64,000 nucleotides of DNA. Origin: Tubulanus polymorphus (taxonomy: Eukaryota > Nemertea > Palaeonemertea > Tubulaniformes > Tubulanidae). The notes under the pieces were generated by a model that saw nothing but the letters and a program-made list of their open reading frames with translations, did not search any database and was not told where the DNA came from. Positions within the stretch are counted from its first letter, which is position 1. Every line of letters begins with the position of its first letter. The stretch is from positions 1,922,001 to 1,986,000 of the forward strand of contig NC_134026.1 in NCBI RefSeq assembly GCF_964204645.1. The letters run 5' to 3'. The position numbers and the translations under genes are program-made. Of this stretch, positions 13,856 to 25,091 are shown piece by piece.

Positions 13856-15440
13856 TAACTGTCATGTAGAAACGTGACAAACGAACTGAATTGTCAGTGT
13901 GTTACAACACTGATGAACTCCTTTAATACAGCTGCTTAATTGATACACTCTGTTTTGGGGTGATATTGAGGTCAGGAGTCTCCTCCTTCCTTCTTCAACT
14001 GTCATGTAGAAACGTGACAAAGGAACTGAATTGTCAGTGCGTTACAACACTGATGATCTCCTTTAATCATGCTGCTTGCTGCTGAGTGTTAATTGATACA
14101 CTCTGTTTTGGGGTGATATTGAGTGCAGGAGTCTCCTCCTTCCTTCTTCAACTGTCATGTAGAAAGGTGACAAAGGAACTGAATTGTCAGTGCGTTACAA
14201 CACTGATGACCTCCTTTAATACTGCTGCTTGCTGCTGGGTGTTAATTCTTACCACCTTCCATGAACTTCTTGAATTATTACATTAAACATTATTACTATA
14301 AGAATTATTACATTAAACATTATAACATCATGAATCATCCTCCTTAAATACTGCTGCTTGCTGCTGGCTCTGTTTTGGGGTGATATTGAGTTCAGGAGTC
14401 TCCTCCTTCCTTCTTCAACTGTCATGTAGAAACGTGACAAAGGAACTGAATTGTCAGTGCGTTACAACACTGATGACCTCCTTTAATACTGCTGCTTGCT
14501 GCTGGGTGTTAATTCTTACCACCTTCCATGAACTTCTTGAATTATTACATTAAACATTATTACTATAAGAATTATTACATTAAACATTATAACATCATGA
14601 ATCATCCTCCTTAAATACTGCTGCTTGCTGCTGGCTCTGTTTTGGGGTGATATTGAGTTCAGGAGTCTCCTCCTTCCTTCTTCACCTGTCATGTAGAAAC
14701 GTGACAAAGGAACTGAATTGTCAGTGTGTTACAACACTGATGACTACCTTTAATACTGCTGCTTGCTGCTGCGTGTTAATTTATACACTCTGTTTTGGGG
14801 TGATATTGAGTTCAGTAGTCTCCTCCTTCCTGCTTCAACTGTCATGTAGAAAAGTGACAAACAAACTGAATTTTCAGTGTGTTACAACACTGATGACCAC
14901 CTATAATACTGCTGCTTGCTGCTGGGTGTTAATTGATACACTCTGTTTTGGGGTGATATTGAGTGCAGGAGTCTCCTCCTTCCTTCTTCAATTGTCATGT
15001 AGAAACATGACAAACAAACTGAATTGTCAGTGTGTTACAACACTGATGACCTTTAATACTGCTGCTTGCTGCAGCGTGTTAATAAATGCACTCTGTTCAG
15101 GGGTGATATTGAGTGCAGGAGTCTCCTCCTTCCTTCTTCAACTGTCATGTAGAAACGTGACAATCAAACTGAATTTTCAGTGTGGTACAACACTGATGGC
15201 CTCCTTTAATACTGCTGCTTGCTGCTGCGTGTTAATTAATACACTCTGTTTTGGGGTGATATTGAGTTCAGGAGTCTCCTCCTTCCTTCTTCAACTGTCA
15301 TGTAGAAACGTGACAAACAAACTGAATTTTCAGTGTGTTACAACACTGATGGCCTCCTTTAATACTGCTGCTTGCTGCTGCGTGTTAATTAATACACTCT
15401 GTTATGGGGTGATATTGAGTGTTGGCAAGTTTTGCTCCCT
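13856..15440. repeat. Satellite A, array 2
   Basis: The same units as array 1, mostly the longer 153-bp form with the AATTGATACACTCTG insert, plus two copies of the AT-rich ACATTAAACATT block. It switches abruptly to satellite B after a TTTTGCTCCCTGAGCATCC junction, which also occurs at about 12,675. Confidence 0.95.
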
Positions 15441-16460
15441 GAGCATCCTTATTGCGACTTAACGTTTTAAATGTATAAATATTCAAAACAGCTATCCATC
15501 GATAGCTTTGTGGTGGTTGAATCTTTGAAATGTCGCTGGTGTTGGTACATTGTATATATTGTAATATATGTCGGTGAAATGGGATTGATCATGTTTTGTG
15601 ATTGTCCTTATTGCAACTTTACGTTTTAAATGTATAAATATTCAAAACAGCTATCCATCGATAGCTTTGTGGTGGTTGAATCATTGAAATGTTGCTGGTG
15701 TTGTTACATTGTATATATTGTAATATATGTCGGTGAAATGGGATGGATCATATTTTGTGATCGTCGTTTTTGCGACTTAGCGTTTTAAATGTATAAATAT
15801 TCAAAGCAGCTATCCATCGATAGCTTTGTGGTGGCTGAATCATTGAAATGTCGCTGGTGTTGGTTCTGTGTATATATTGTAATATATGTCGGTGAATTGG
15901 GACTGATTATGTTTCCTAATCGTCCTCATTATGACTTTACATTTTAAATGTATAAATATTCAAAACAGCTATCCATCGATAGCTTTGTGGTGGTTGAATC
16001 TTTGAAATGTCATTGGTGTTGGATCTGTGTATATATATATTGTAATATATGTCGGTGAATTGGGATTGATTATGTTTCCTGATCGTCCTTATTGCGACTT
16101 TACGTTTTAAATGTATAAATATTCAAAACAGCTATCCATCGATAGCTTTGTGGTGGTTGAATCTTTGAAATGTCGCTGGTGTTGGTACATTGTATATATT
16201 GTAATATATGTCGGTGAATTGGGACTGATTATGTTTCCTGATCGTCCTTATTGCGACTTTACGTTTTAAATGTATAAATATTCAAAACAGCTATCCATCG
16301 ATAGCTTTATGGTGGTTGAATCATTGAAATAATGCTGGTGTTGGTTCTCTGTGTATACTGTATCAGCAAATTATTATCACATTACACATTTTAAAAGTGT
16401 TATACTCAAAGATGCTATTGTTTGATTGCTTCACTTTGGTTCCTTGCACCTGAAGGTTGT
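15441..16460. repeat. Satellite B, array 2
   Basis: Six or so ~159-bp units like array 1. The 3' junction is the same as at 13,740-13,855 and sits 2,605 bp downstream of it, so the B block and its borders were duplicated together with the intervening A block. Confidence 0.95.
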
Positions 16461-18545
16461 TAACTGTCATGTAGAAACGTGACAAACGAACTGAATTGTC
16501 AGTGCATTAAACACTGATGACCTCCTTTAATACTGCTGCTTGGTGCTGGGTGTTAATTAATACACTCTGTTTTGGAGTGATATTGAGATCAGGAGCCTCC
16601 TCCTTCCTGCTTCAACTGTCATGTAGAAACGTGACAAACAAACTGAATTGTCAGTGTGTTACATCACTGATGACCTCCTTTGATACTGCTGTTTGCTGGT
16701 GGTGCTAATTGATACACATTGTTTTAGGGTGATATCTAAAATATAAAAAAAAATTATTACATTAAACATTATAACAACATGAATCATCCTCCTTAAATAC
16801 TGCTGCTTGCTGCTGGCTCTGTTTTGGGGTGATATTGAGATCAGGAATCTCCTCCTTCCTGCTTCAACTGTCATGTAGAAACGTGACAAACAAACTGAAT
16901 TGTCAGTGTGTTACATCATTGATGACCTCCTTTAATACTGCTGCTTGCTGCTGGCTCTGTTTTGGGGTGATATTGAGATCAGGAGTCTCCTCCTTCCTGC
17001 TTCAACTGTCATGTAGAAACGTGACAAACAAACTGAATTGTCAGTGTGTTACATCATTGATGACCACCTTTAATACTGCTGCTTGCTGCTGGCTCTGTTT
17101 TGGGGTGATATTGAGATCAGGAGTCTTCTCCTTCCTGCTTCAACTGTCATGTAGAAACGTGACAAACAAACTGAATTGTCAGTGTGTTACAACATTGATG
17201 ACCTCCTTTAATACTGCTGCTTGCTGCTGGCTGTGTTTTGGGGTGATATTGAGATCAGGAGTCTCCTCCTTCCTTCTTCAACTGTCATGTAGAAACGTGA
17301 CAAACAAACTTAATTGTCAGTGTGTTACATCATTGATGACCTCCTTTAATACTGCTGCTTGCTGCTGGCTCTGTTTTGGGGTGATATTGAGATCAGGAGT
17401 CTTCTCCTTCCTGCTTCAACTGTCATGTAGAAACGTGACAAACAAACTGAATTGTCAGTGTGTTACATCACTGATGACCTCCTTTAATACTGCTGCTTGC
17501 TGCTGGCTCTGTTTTGTGGTGATATTGAGATCGGGAGTCTCCTCCTTCCTTCTTCGACTGTCATGTAGAAACGTGACAAACAAACTGAATTGTCAGTGTG
17601 TTACATCACTGATGACCTCCTTTAATACTGCTGCTTGAGGCTGGGTGTTAATTGATATGCTCTGGGGTGATATCGATGCATTCTCCTCCCTTCTTCAACT
17701 GTCATGTAGAAACGTGACAAACAAACTGAATTGTCAGTGTGTTACATCACTGATGACCTCCTTAAATACTGCTGCTTGAGGCTGGGTGTTGATTAATACA
17801 CTCTGTTTTGGGGTGATATTGAGATCAGGAGTCTTCTCCTTCCTGCTTCAACTGTCATGTAGAAACGTGACAAACAAACTGAATTGTCAGTGTGTTACAT
17901 CACTGATGACCTCCTTTAATACTGCTGCTTGCTGCTGGCTCTGTTTTGTGGTGATATTGAGATCGGGAGTCTCTTCCTTCCTTCTTCGACTGTCATGTAG
18001 AAACGTGACAAACAAACTGAATTGTCAGTGTGTTACATCACTGATGACCTCCTTAAATACTGCTGCTTGAGGCTGGGTGTTGATTAATACACTCTGTTTT
18101 GGGGTGATAGTGAGTTCGGGAGTCTCCACCTTCCTTCTTCAACAGTCATGTAGAAATATGACAAACAAACTGAATTGTCAGTGTGTCACAACACTGATGG
18201 CCTCCTTTAATACTGCTTGTTGCTGCTGCTGCGTGTTAATTCTTACCTCCATCCCTGAACTTCTTGAATTATTACATTAGCATATTACAATAAAAATTAT
18301 TACATTAAACATTATAATATCATGAATCATCCTCCTTGAATATTGCTGCTTGCTGCTGGCTCTGTTTTGGGGTGATATTGAGTTCAGGAGTCTCCTCCTT
18401 CCTTCTTCAACTGTTACTTAGAAACGTGACAAACGAACTGAATTGTCAGTGTGTTACAACACTGATGACCTCCTTTAATACTGCTGCTTGCTGCTGGGTG
18501 TTAATTGATACACTCTGTTTTGGGGTGATATATTGAGTTTTGGTG
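16461..18545. repeat. Satellite A, array 3
   Basis: 138-bp units again, including a run (about 17,110-17,870) that matches about 8200-8960 of array 1 at an offset of 8,909 bp, down to shared rare variants such as GGCTGTGTTTTGGGG. The last units (18,080-18,540) are more diverged. Confidence 0.95.
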
Positions 18546-18911
18546 AGTTTTGCTGCCTGATCTCCCTTGTAGCGACTTTATGTAAAAGGAATAAAAGGTA
18601 TAAAAGAATAATAGGTTTAAAAGAATGATGTTATAAACTTTACATGTCAATGAAGAAACAGATGGGAAATACTGTTACATGTTGATTTCTACATTCTGTT
18701 CTAATTAAGGGTGATGATTAAAACTTGAATTAGTCATTACTTGTTCAGTAGATTTGTTAGATAGGAATCAGCTAAACTGGGTCAGAGTGTTTTATCAATG
18801 CTGATAAACTCTAAACCTGAGTTAATAAAACTTCAAAACATTGGGGCCAATTCTTGTCCTTTATAGCCTATTAAATGAAGATCGATCATCATAAACACCG
18901 GTGAAAACAAT
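18546..18911. other. Non-coding spacer
   Basis: AT-rich sequence after the satellite domain. I see no gene or clear repeat here. Confidence 0.5.
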
Positions 18912-18988
18912 TGACGTCTCACTTTGCACCTGACGTCTCACTTTGTACCTGACGTCTCACTTTGTACCTGACTTCTCACTTTGCACTG
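18912..18988. repeat. 19-bp tandem repeat with CRE-like core, four copies
   Basis: GACGTCTCACTTTGTACCT begins at 18,913, 18,932, 18,951 and, with one change, 18,970. The first three contain TGACGTC, close to the CREB/ATF site. It lies about 400 bp before the exon-like modules of the candidate non-coding gene, so it could be part of its promoter; that role is inferred only. Confidence 0.75.
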
Positions 18989-19299
18989 ATGCATCCATGC
19001 ACTAATGCACTTGCATGAAATGGCACTAAATACATAAAGACACACAAATTGTGTTTATGTATATTTCAGGGGATACACATGCACACCCGCGGGTCCATGC
19101 GCATGATCGGCATGTAGAGTGCTATCTTTGTTTGTGTGTGGATATAATTTGTGATAATGTTTCAGTGTTTGTCATTGAAAAGCATTAATTCTACAAACAA
19201 TCTTAAATACTCATTTTGTAAACAAAAACATAAAAGGTTAATGATTAATTGTAAAATGGTAAAAATGAAATGTTAAAATATCTATGTCTGAAATAATGT

Positions 19300-21590
19300 A
19301 CTGAAGATTAAGTCGCAGTGGTTATAGAAAGATTAGAGCTTCAGATCAGCTAGATCCGATGTACTGAGTTATCTCACTCAAAGTCAGAAACAAAGAGAGT
19401 CACAGGGAAAGTTAACAGTTCCAGAGGAACGTCGAGTCATTTGTCTGAACTGACTTTAAATCAGGTATGATATTACAATTGTATAAATCAATTTTCAAAG
19501 TATCAAAATTGAAAATTATTCATATTTTGTGTTTTCTTGTAGCAAATATTGAAGGGTCACAGAACTGAGTGTCACTAGAGATGAGACAATCACCAGGCAT
19601 CAGTTAGATGAATGTCACCACTCAGATCAGTAGCACTGATTCATCTCCGTCAAAGTCAGCAAAAGTCGCAAGGAAGGTTGACAGTTCCAGAGGAACGTCG
19701 AGTCATTAGTCTGAATTGACTATAAATCATGTATCAAGGTACATAAAACATGGTTCTCTTGTTGTAGGAAAAGTCTCAAACATTATGCTGGTCTGTTACA
19801 TGTTTTCTTGCAGCAAATCATTAGACATACAATACCAGAAGAAGGATAAGTCATTGAATTGACTATAAATCAAAGTCTCAAAATCTAAAATTATTCATAT
19901 TTTATGTTTTCTTGTAGCAAATATTGAGAGGTTTAACCACAGAACTGAGTGTCACCATAGATGAGAATATCACTAGTGAGATCAGTACAGAACTATGTCC
20001 CTCCAAGTGGATAGATCAGGGCGTCACCAGTGAGATAAGTGCATCACAAGTGAGATGAGATCAGTGGTGCTGTGCTATATCTGCCTCTAAGTCAGGAACG
20101 AAGTAACAATTAAGAGTCACATGTAAACAGTTCCAGAGGAATGTCGAGTCATTAGTCTGAACTGACTTTAAATCAGGTATAATATTGAAAATGATATGAA
20201 TCAATTTTCAAATATCAAAAATTGAACATTGCCGGTATTCATATGTATTTTGTGTTTTCTTGTAGCAAATATTGAGAGGTCCATAGAATTGAGTCATCAG
20301 AGATAACACAATCACGAGGCATCAGTTAGATGAATGTCACCACTGAGATCAGTTGTACTTAATTAACTGCCTTAGCAACAAAGTAGAGTCACAAAGTTAA
20401 CAGTTGCAAAGGAAGGTCGAGTCATTAGTCTGAACTGACTTTAAATCAGGTATAACTTTGAAATTACATGAATCAATTTTCAAATCTCCTGTTATTCAAA
20501 ATTATTCATATTTTGAGTTTTCGTTTTGTGAGTAGGAAATATCTAGAGATGTTATGTTACTAAAAGATGGAAAAATACCTTCAGGGATTCACATGAATAT
20601 TCTTCCAAAGTTGAAAGAATGGATGAGTCATGAATCTGAACAGACTATAAATCAGGTATGTTGTAATAGAAAAACGACTTATGTTTTAATGTTTGGTTGA
20701 TTGTTGAAAATATCCTTTAATGTTTGTTTGTTTGTCTTGTAGGTGAAAATGTGTGAAATATCTAATCTAACTCGATGTTGACTTTGATAATCAGGGGGCG
20801 CCTGTTGATCGTTTGAGAACTCTAATGCGTTGCTGGAACTTGGTGAACTCTAATGCGTTGCTGGAACTTGGAGAACTCTAATGCGTTGCTGGAACTTGGA
20901 GAACTCTAATGCGTTGCTGGAACTTGGAGAACTCTAATGCGTTGCTGGAACTTGGTGAACTCTAATGCGTTACTGAAACTTGGTGAACTCTAATGCGTTA
21001 CTGGAACTTGGAGAACTCTAATGCATTACTGGAACTTGGAGAACTCTAATGCGTTGCTGGAACTTGGAGAACTCTAATGCGTTGCTGGAACTTGGTGAAC
21101 TCTAATGCGTTGCTGGAACTTGGTGAACTCTAATGCATTACTGGAACTTGGAGAACTCTAATGCGTTGCTGGAACTTGGAGAACTCTAATGCGTTACTGG
21201 AACTTGGTGAACTCTAATGCGTTGCTGGAACTTGGAGAACTCTAATGCGTTGCTGGAACTTGGTGAACTCTAATGCGTTACTGGAACTTGGAGAACTCTA
21301 ATGCGTTGCTGGAACTTGGAGAACTCTAATGCGTTGCTGGAACTTGGAGAACTCTAATGCGTTGCTGGAACTTGGTGAACTCTAATGCGTTACTGGAACT
21401 TGGAGAACTCCAATGTTTTGCTTGAACTTGGAGAACTCTAATGCGTTGCTTAACTTGGAGAACTCTAATGCGTTGCTTAACTTGGAGAATTCTTGTGAAT
21501 GTTAAGACTTTGAGAATTCTTATGTGTGTGCAACTGACCCTGTGTATCAATATGTGTGTTCAATTCGAGATTTACTTTGATTTGAATAAA
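19300..21590 (+). ncRNA. Candidate spliced long non-coding RNA with duplicated exon modules
   Basis: A module recurs in which a segment ends with AGTCATTAGTCTGAACTGAC then TTTAAATCAG, followed at once by GTAT, an AT-rich stretch, and TTTTCTTGTAG before CAAATATTGA. This reads as exon, 5' splice site, short intron, 3' splice site. Predicted exons are: to 19,464; 19,543-19,730; 19,918-20,176; 20,266-20,449; 20,536-20,655; and from 20,743. Predicted introns are 78-187 nt. No long frame crosses the modules. The last exon would run through the 28-bp array to an AATAAA at 21,585-21,590. Exon modules are related to each other, so they arose by tandem duplication. Transcription is not shown; the modules could also be a complex satellite that happens to resemble exons. 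Confidence 0.4.
20815..21495. repeat. 28-bp tandem array
   Basis: The unit AACTCTAATGCGTTGCTGGA plus ACTTGGTG (or ACTTGGAG) repeats about 24 times, exactly 28 bp apart through most of the array. The units are contiguous, with no spacers, so it is not a CRISPR array. The last few units are shortened. Confidence 0.95.
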
Positions 21591-21599
21591 ACCAGTTAG

Positions 21600-22500
21600 A
21601 ATATCTTTGATCGTTTCTAAAGAATTGTTGCTGTTGTTTTGAGGTGGAACTGAAATGCAGTAGTCAGTTCTGTAGTGTGTTTGAACTTGACATGACATGA
21701 TGACTGACCTTGATTTCTTCTTGTTGACTTCTGTCTGTGTTTGTTAATTACACTTCGTAACTCGTTTGTTTTTGTAAAACTTATTTATTTCTATGAAATG
21801 ATATGGTGATTTGTAGAGGAGCTGTAGTGTATTCTCAACTTGGTGTAAATAGTAAAACGAGGTGGAAAGTACTTAACCAGTTTTATCTTGTCTTATTTGT
21901 TACATTGATAGATATTGATTTTGTGGTACTTAATTGATTTAAAGTGCTTGTGATTGGTGTTTGATTATTGGTTGTTGGTTGACCTCTTTGTTTACTTATA
22001 AATACATATTGAACTATTTATCACGAAGACTAAAACCTATTCGTGGTTTAGTTGTTCACTACAAATTGTTTGTGTTGTTTTTCTGTGTTCTACAGTGGAC
22101 TCGACTCTTCTAACTCGAATCACACTAATCAAGTATAGTATCACATTGACTCAGACACTTTCAAACTCTTTGAAATTCTATTGTCTACAGTCAATCACCT
22201 GTACTCGCTTGTTTTAATTGATTTAGTAAGGAGAACTCGGTCTACCCATGCACATTTAAACTAGATAGTCCAGATTATATTTTTTCAGTATATACTAACA
22301 CGTTAAGTGTAATGATAGATAACTACAGTAAACCTAACTCAGATTTTCACTTCAACTCGTGCCAATCTAGCGGGTCTCAGTTAATCCTAGTAAGGACGAG
22401 CCGGTTTACTGAAGAAGTGTCTGTCACCTTTACCCAGAATATGTCTACTCAAGTATTGAACCTGGGGCACCCCTGTTTATCCTCTATTCAGCATCAGGAC
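21600..22500. other. Non-coding spacer
   Basis: AT-rich sequence without a supported gene. A first degenerate copy of the B-box-type repeat begins near 22,480. Confidence 0.5.
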
Positions 22501-22569
22501 CACTGAAATCAGGGGCAGTAATTTTTGGGTTCGAACTCGGGACATTCGCCTAGTTTAAATGATGCTATG

Positions 22570-22719
22570 ATCGCCATCTATTGGAAGTTGGCTGAACCGA
22601 CTAGACAGCTCTTATTTGTCTCACTGACTCTTCTTTAATCGAATACGAATACGAAGGAGAGTCGGTGAGACAAATAAGAGCTGTCTAGTCGGTTCAGCCA
22701 AATTCCAATAGATGGCGAT
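22570..22719. mobile_element. 150-bp foldback element
   Basis: ATCGCCATCTATTGG starts the left arm and its complement CCAATAGATGGCGAT ends the right arm. The arms are about 62 nt and nearly perfect, sharing CGACTAGACAGCTCTTATTT. The loop holds CGAATACGAATACGAA, the complement of the (TATTCG) tail of the nearby LINEs. Confidence 0.85.
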
Positions 22720-22737
22720 TACATGAGAAATATTGAT

Positions 22738-22868
22738 TGAGCGCAAACAAAGTAAACTTAGTTCAATTCTCTATAAGATTTTTAATTTGTATCTGAATGA
22801 TAGATTTAAGAGCCCCTGGCTAATATTTATTAAGAAGACTTTTGATGAGTGTGTTTTCTCATATATCA
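22738..22868 (+). mobile_element. LINE fragment (internal piece)
   Basis: This 131-bp piece matches the LINE copy at 23,700-23,835 (AAGAGCCCCTGGCT, ATTTATTAAGAAGA). Its translation keeps the same peptide (NDRFKSPWL, FIKK). It has no 3' tail and changes directly into the B-box repeat. Confidence 0.75.
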
Positions 22869-23300
22869 GGACCACTCTGGACCAGTGTCAGTAATTACTG
22901 GGTTCGAACCCGGGACAACCCTGTACATCCTCTAATGAGCACCAGGACCACTCTGGATCAGAATCAGTAATTACTAGTATTAGGTTCGGACCCGGTACAC
23001 CCGTAATCCTCTATCCAGCATCAGGACCACTCAGAATCAGTATCAGTAATTGCTGGGTTCGAACCCGACCGAACACCCATCTATTCAGCATCAGGACCAC
23101 TCTGAATCAGTGTGTCAGTAATTACTGGGTTCGAACCACGGAATGCCCCTGTACATCCTCTAATTAGCACCAGGATTACTCTGGATCAGTATCAGTAATT
23201 ACTGGGTTCGAACCCAGGACACCCGTGAATCCTCCATTCAGCATTAGGACCACTCTGCATCAGTTATCAGTAATTACTTTTGTTAAGATATCAACATTTT

Positions 23301-23478
23301 ACCGTACGGTGCTGCCTCTATGCTAATCGGTAGCGGGATTTTCATACACTAACGTTAGTCAACTCTGGCAAGCAAGGATTACGGAGTATCACTGGACAGC
23401 ACGACGATTGCCAGAGTTGACTTCAGTTAGTGTATGGAAATCCCGCTAAGGATGAGCATAGCGGCAGCACCGTACGGT
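23301..23478. mobile_element. 178-bp foldback element, copy 1
   Basis: Both ends are ACCGTACGGT, itself a palindrome. Arms of about 71 nt pair nearly fully (GTGCTGCC, CTATGCTCATCG, AGCGGGATT, CATACACTAAC, GTCAACTCTGGCAA) around a ~36-nt loop with GACAGCACGACGA. It carries no gene and is GC-richer than its surroundings. No target-site duplication is evident. Confidence 0.85.
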
Positions 23479-23486
23479 CAGGACAA

Positions 23487-24526
23487 CATGTGTGTCGCTC
23501 ATTTAGCTCTATACGGCTGCGAAATCTGGGGTTATGAGAATCTCGATTTACTAGAAAACCTCCACTGCTAATTCTGTAAAATTATAATGAAAGTTACGAA
23601 ATATTCCCATAATGTGCAAGTGCTGGCAGAACTAGGGCGTTATCCTATGTATATTGACGCAAAGCGTAGAATGATCAATTTTTGGGTTAAAACGATATCG
23701 TGCAAGCAAACTAAACTAAGTTCAATTCTTTATAAAATATCTCTCAATTTATATGTTAATGATAGGTTTAAGAGCCCCTGGCTGTTATTTATTAAGAAGA
23801 TTTTTGATGACTGCGGTCTATCATATATTTGGACGCAGCAATTAATGGTTAACTCTATGACACTCTCAAAGAAATTAAAATGTGTACTCCGAGACCAGCA
23901 CGTACAAGAGATAGATTTTAAGTTGAATAATAACTCGTTGTACACTAATATTAGGCAATATAAGAAGGATATTAAATTTGAAAACTACATTAATCAGCTT
24001 GATGACGATTTAGTGACCAGTTTATTCCAGTTCAGGATTGGGTCTTATCTCCTGCCTGCAAATAGATTATCAAACCTTCATTTACCCAGAACCGATAGAT
24101 TATGCCCCGCCTGCAACGTTTTAGGAGACGAAGTACATTTTATTTTCGATTGTAATTTGCTAACCGAACCCCGTGAAAACCACTTAGATATAAATAAATA
24201 CCTTTCGGAATTTAGATGTATTTCAAAATCCAACTTTAAATTAGGCTAAATTCATCAAAATAGGTCTAGATGTATATAAATCCCTCCGGTAGTATATGAA
24301 TTGTAAATATATGTATTGTAAATATATGTATTGTAAATAGTAAATAGTATATTATGCACATAAGTGTTACATAAGTGTGAGACCAGTTAATTAAGTTTTG
24401 TAGCTTTTATTACCGTTTATGTAATTATTGTAAATACTGTTTTCTCCTCCATATACCATGGAAATGGTTGGAGTGTAATAAATATTCGTATTCATATTCG
24501 TATTCGTATTCGTATTCGTATTCGAC
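23487..24526 (+). pseudogene. LINE retrotransposon 3' part, copy 1 (C-terminus of ORF2)
   Basis: The frame 23,587-24,249 encodes the C-terminal region of a non-LTR reverse transcriptase protein: YGCEIWGYENLD and LAELGRYPMYIDAKRRM, as in the post-RT region of invertebrate LINEs, then a zinc knuckle CPACNVLGDEVHFIFDC (CxxC..H..C) at about residues 175-191. The 5' half, including the RT catalytic core, is missing, and a stop at about 23,568 splits the visible part. The 3' UTR ends TTGGAGTGTAATAAA then (TATTCG)n. It is a dead, 5'-truncated copy, not a host gene. Confidence 0.85.
24483..24523. repeat. (TATTCG)n LINE tail, copy 1
   Basis: About seven hexamers after the LINE 3' UTR, one of them changed to TATTCA. 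Confidence 0.85.
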
Positions 24527-24905
24527 ACCTGTACATCCTCTATTCAGCATCAGGCGGGACAACTCTGAATCAGTATCAGTAATTACTAGGTAGGTTCGAA
24601 CCCGGGACACACCTGTACATCCTCTATTCAGCATCAGGACAACTTGGACCACTACTGGGTTCGAACCCGGGACACCCCTGTACATCATCTAATCAGCATC
24701 AGGATCACTCTGAATCAGTATCAGTAATTACAGGGTTCGAACCCGGGACACCCGTACATCCTCCATTCAGCATCAGGACCACTCTGAATCAGTGTGAGTA
24801 ATTCCTAAGTTCGAACCCGGGACACTCCTGTAAATCCTCTATGCAGCATCAGGACAACTCTGCATCAGTTATCAGTAATTACTTTTGTTAAAATATCAAC
24901 ATTTT

Positions 24906-25083
24906 ACCGTACGGTGCTGCCTCTATGCTCGTCGCTAGCGGGATTTTCATACACTAACGTTAGTCAACTCTGGCAAGCAAGCATTACGGAGTATAACGGG
25001 ACAGCACGACGATTGCCAGAGTTGACTTCAGTTAGTGTATGGAAATCCCGCTAACGATGGGCGTAGCGGCAGCACCGTACGGT
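24906..25083. mobile_element. 178-bp foldback element, copy 2
   Basis: Same length and ends as the copy at 23,301. It has the same left flank (ATATCAACATTTT), so it was copied by segmental duplication and not by a separate insertion. Confidence 0.85.
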
Positions 25084-25091
25084 CAGGACAC

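Noticed and set aside
7875-18070. Open frames of up to 284 codons with 46-51 residue Cys-rich repeats in satellite A
   Set aside because: Units of 138 and 153 bp are multiples of three, so one stop-free unit makes the whole array open. A random 46-codon frame is free of stops about 11% of the time, so across six frames this is expected. Frames start and stop at unit variants, and no codon-level constraint or flanking gene structure is seen.
20815-21495. 28-bp repeats as a CRISPR array
   Set aside because: The units are contiguous with no spacers, and the genome is animal.
23587-24249. 220-codon frame as a host gene
   Set aside because: It matches the C-terminal part of LINE ORF2, has two further damaged copies nearby, and ends in a LINE 3' UTR with a hexamer tail.
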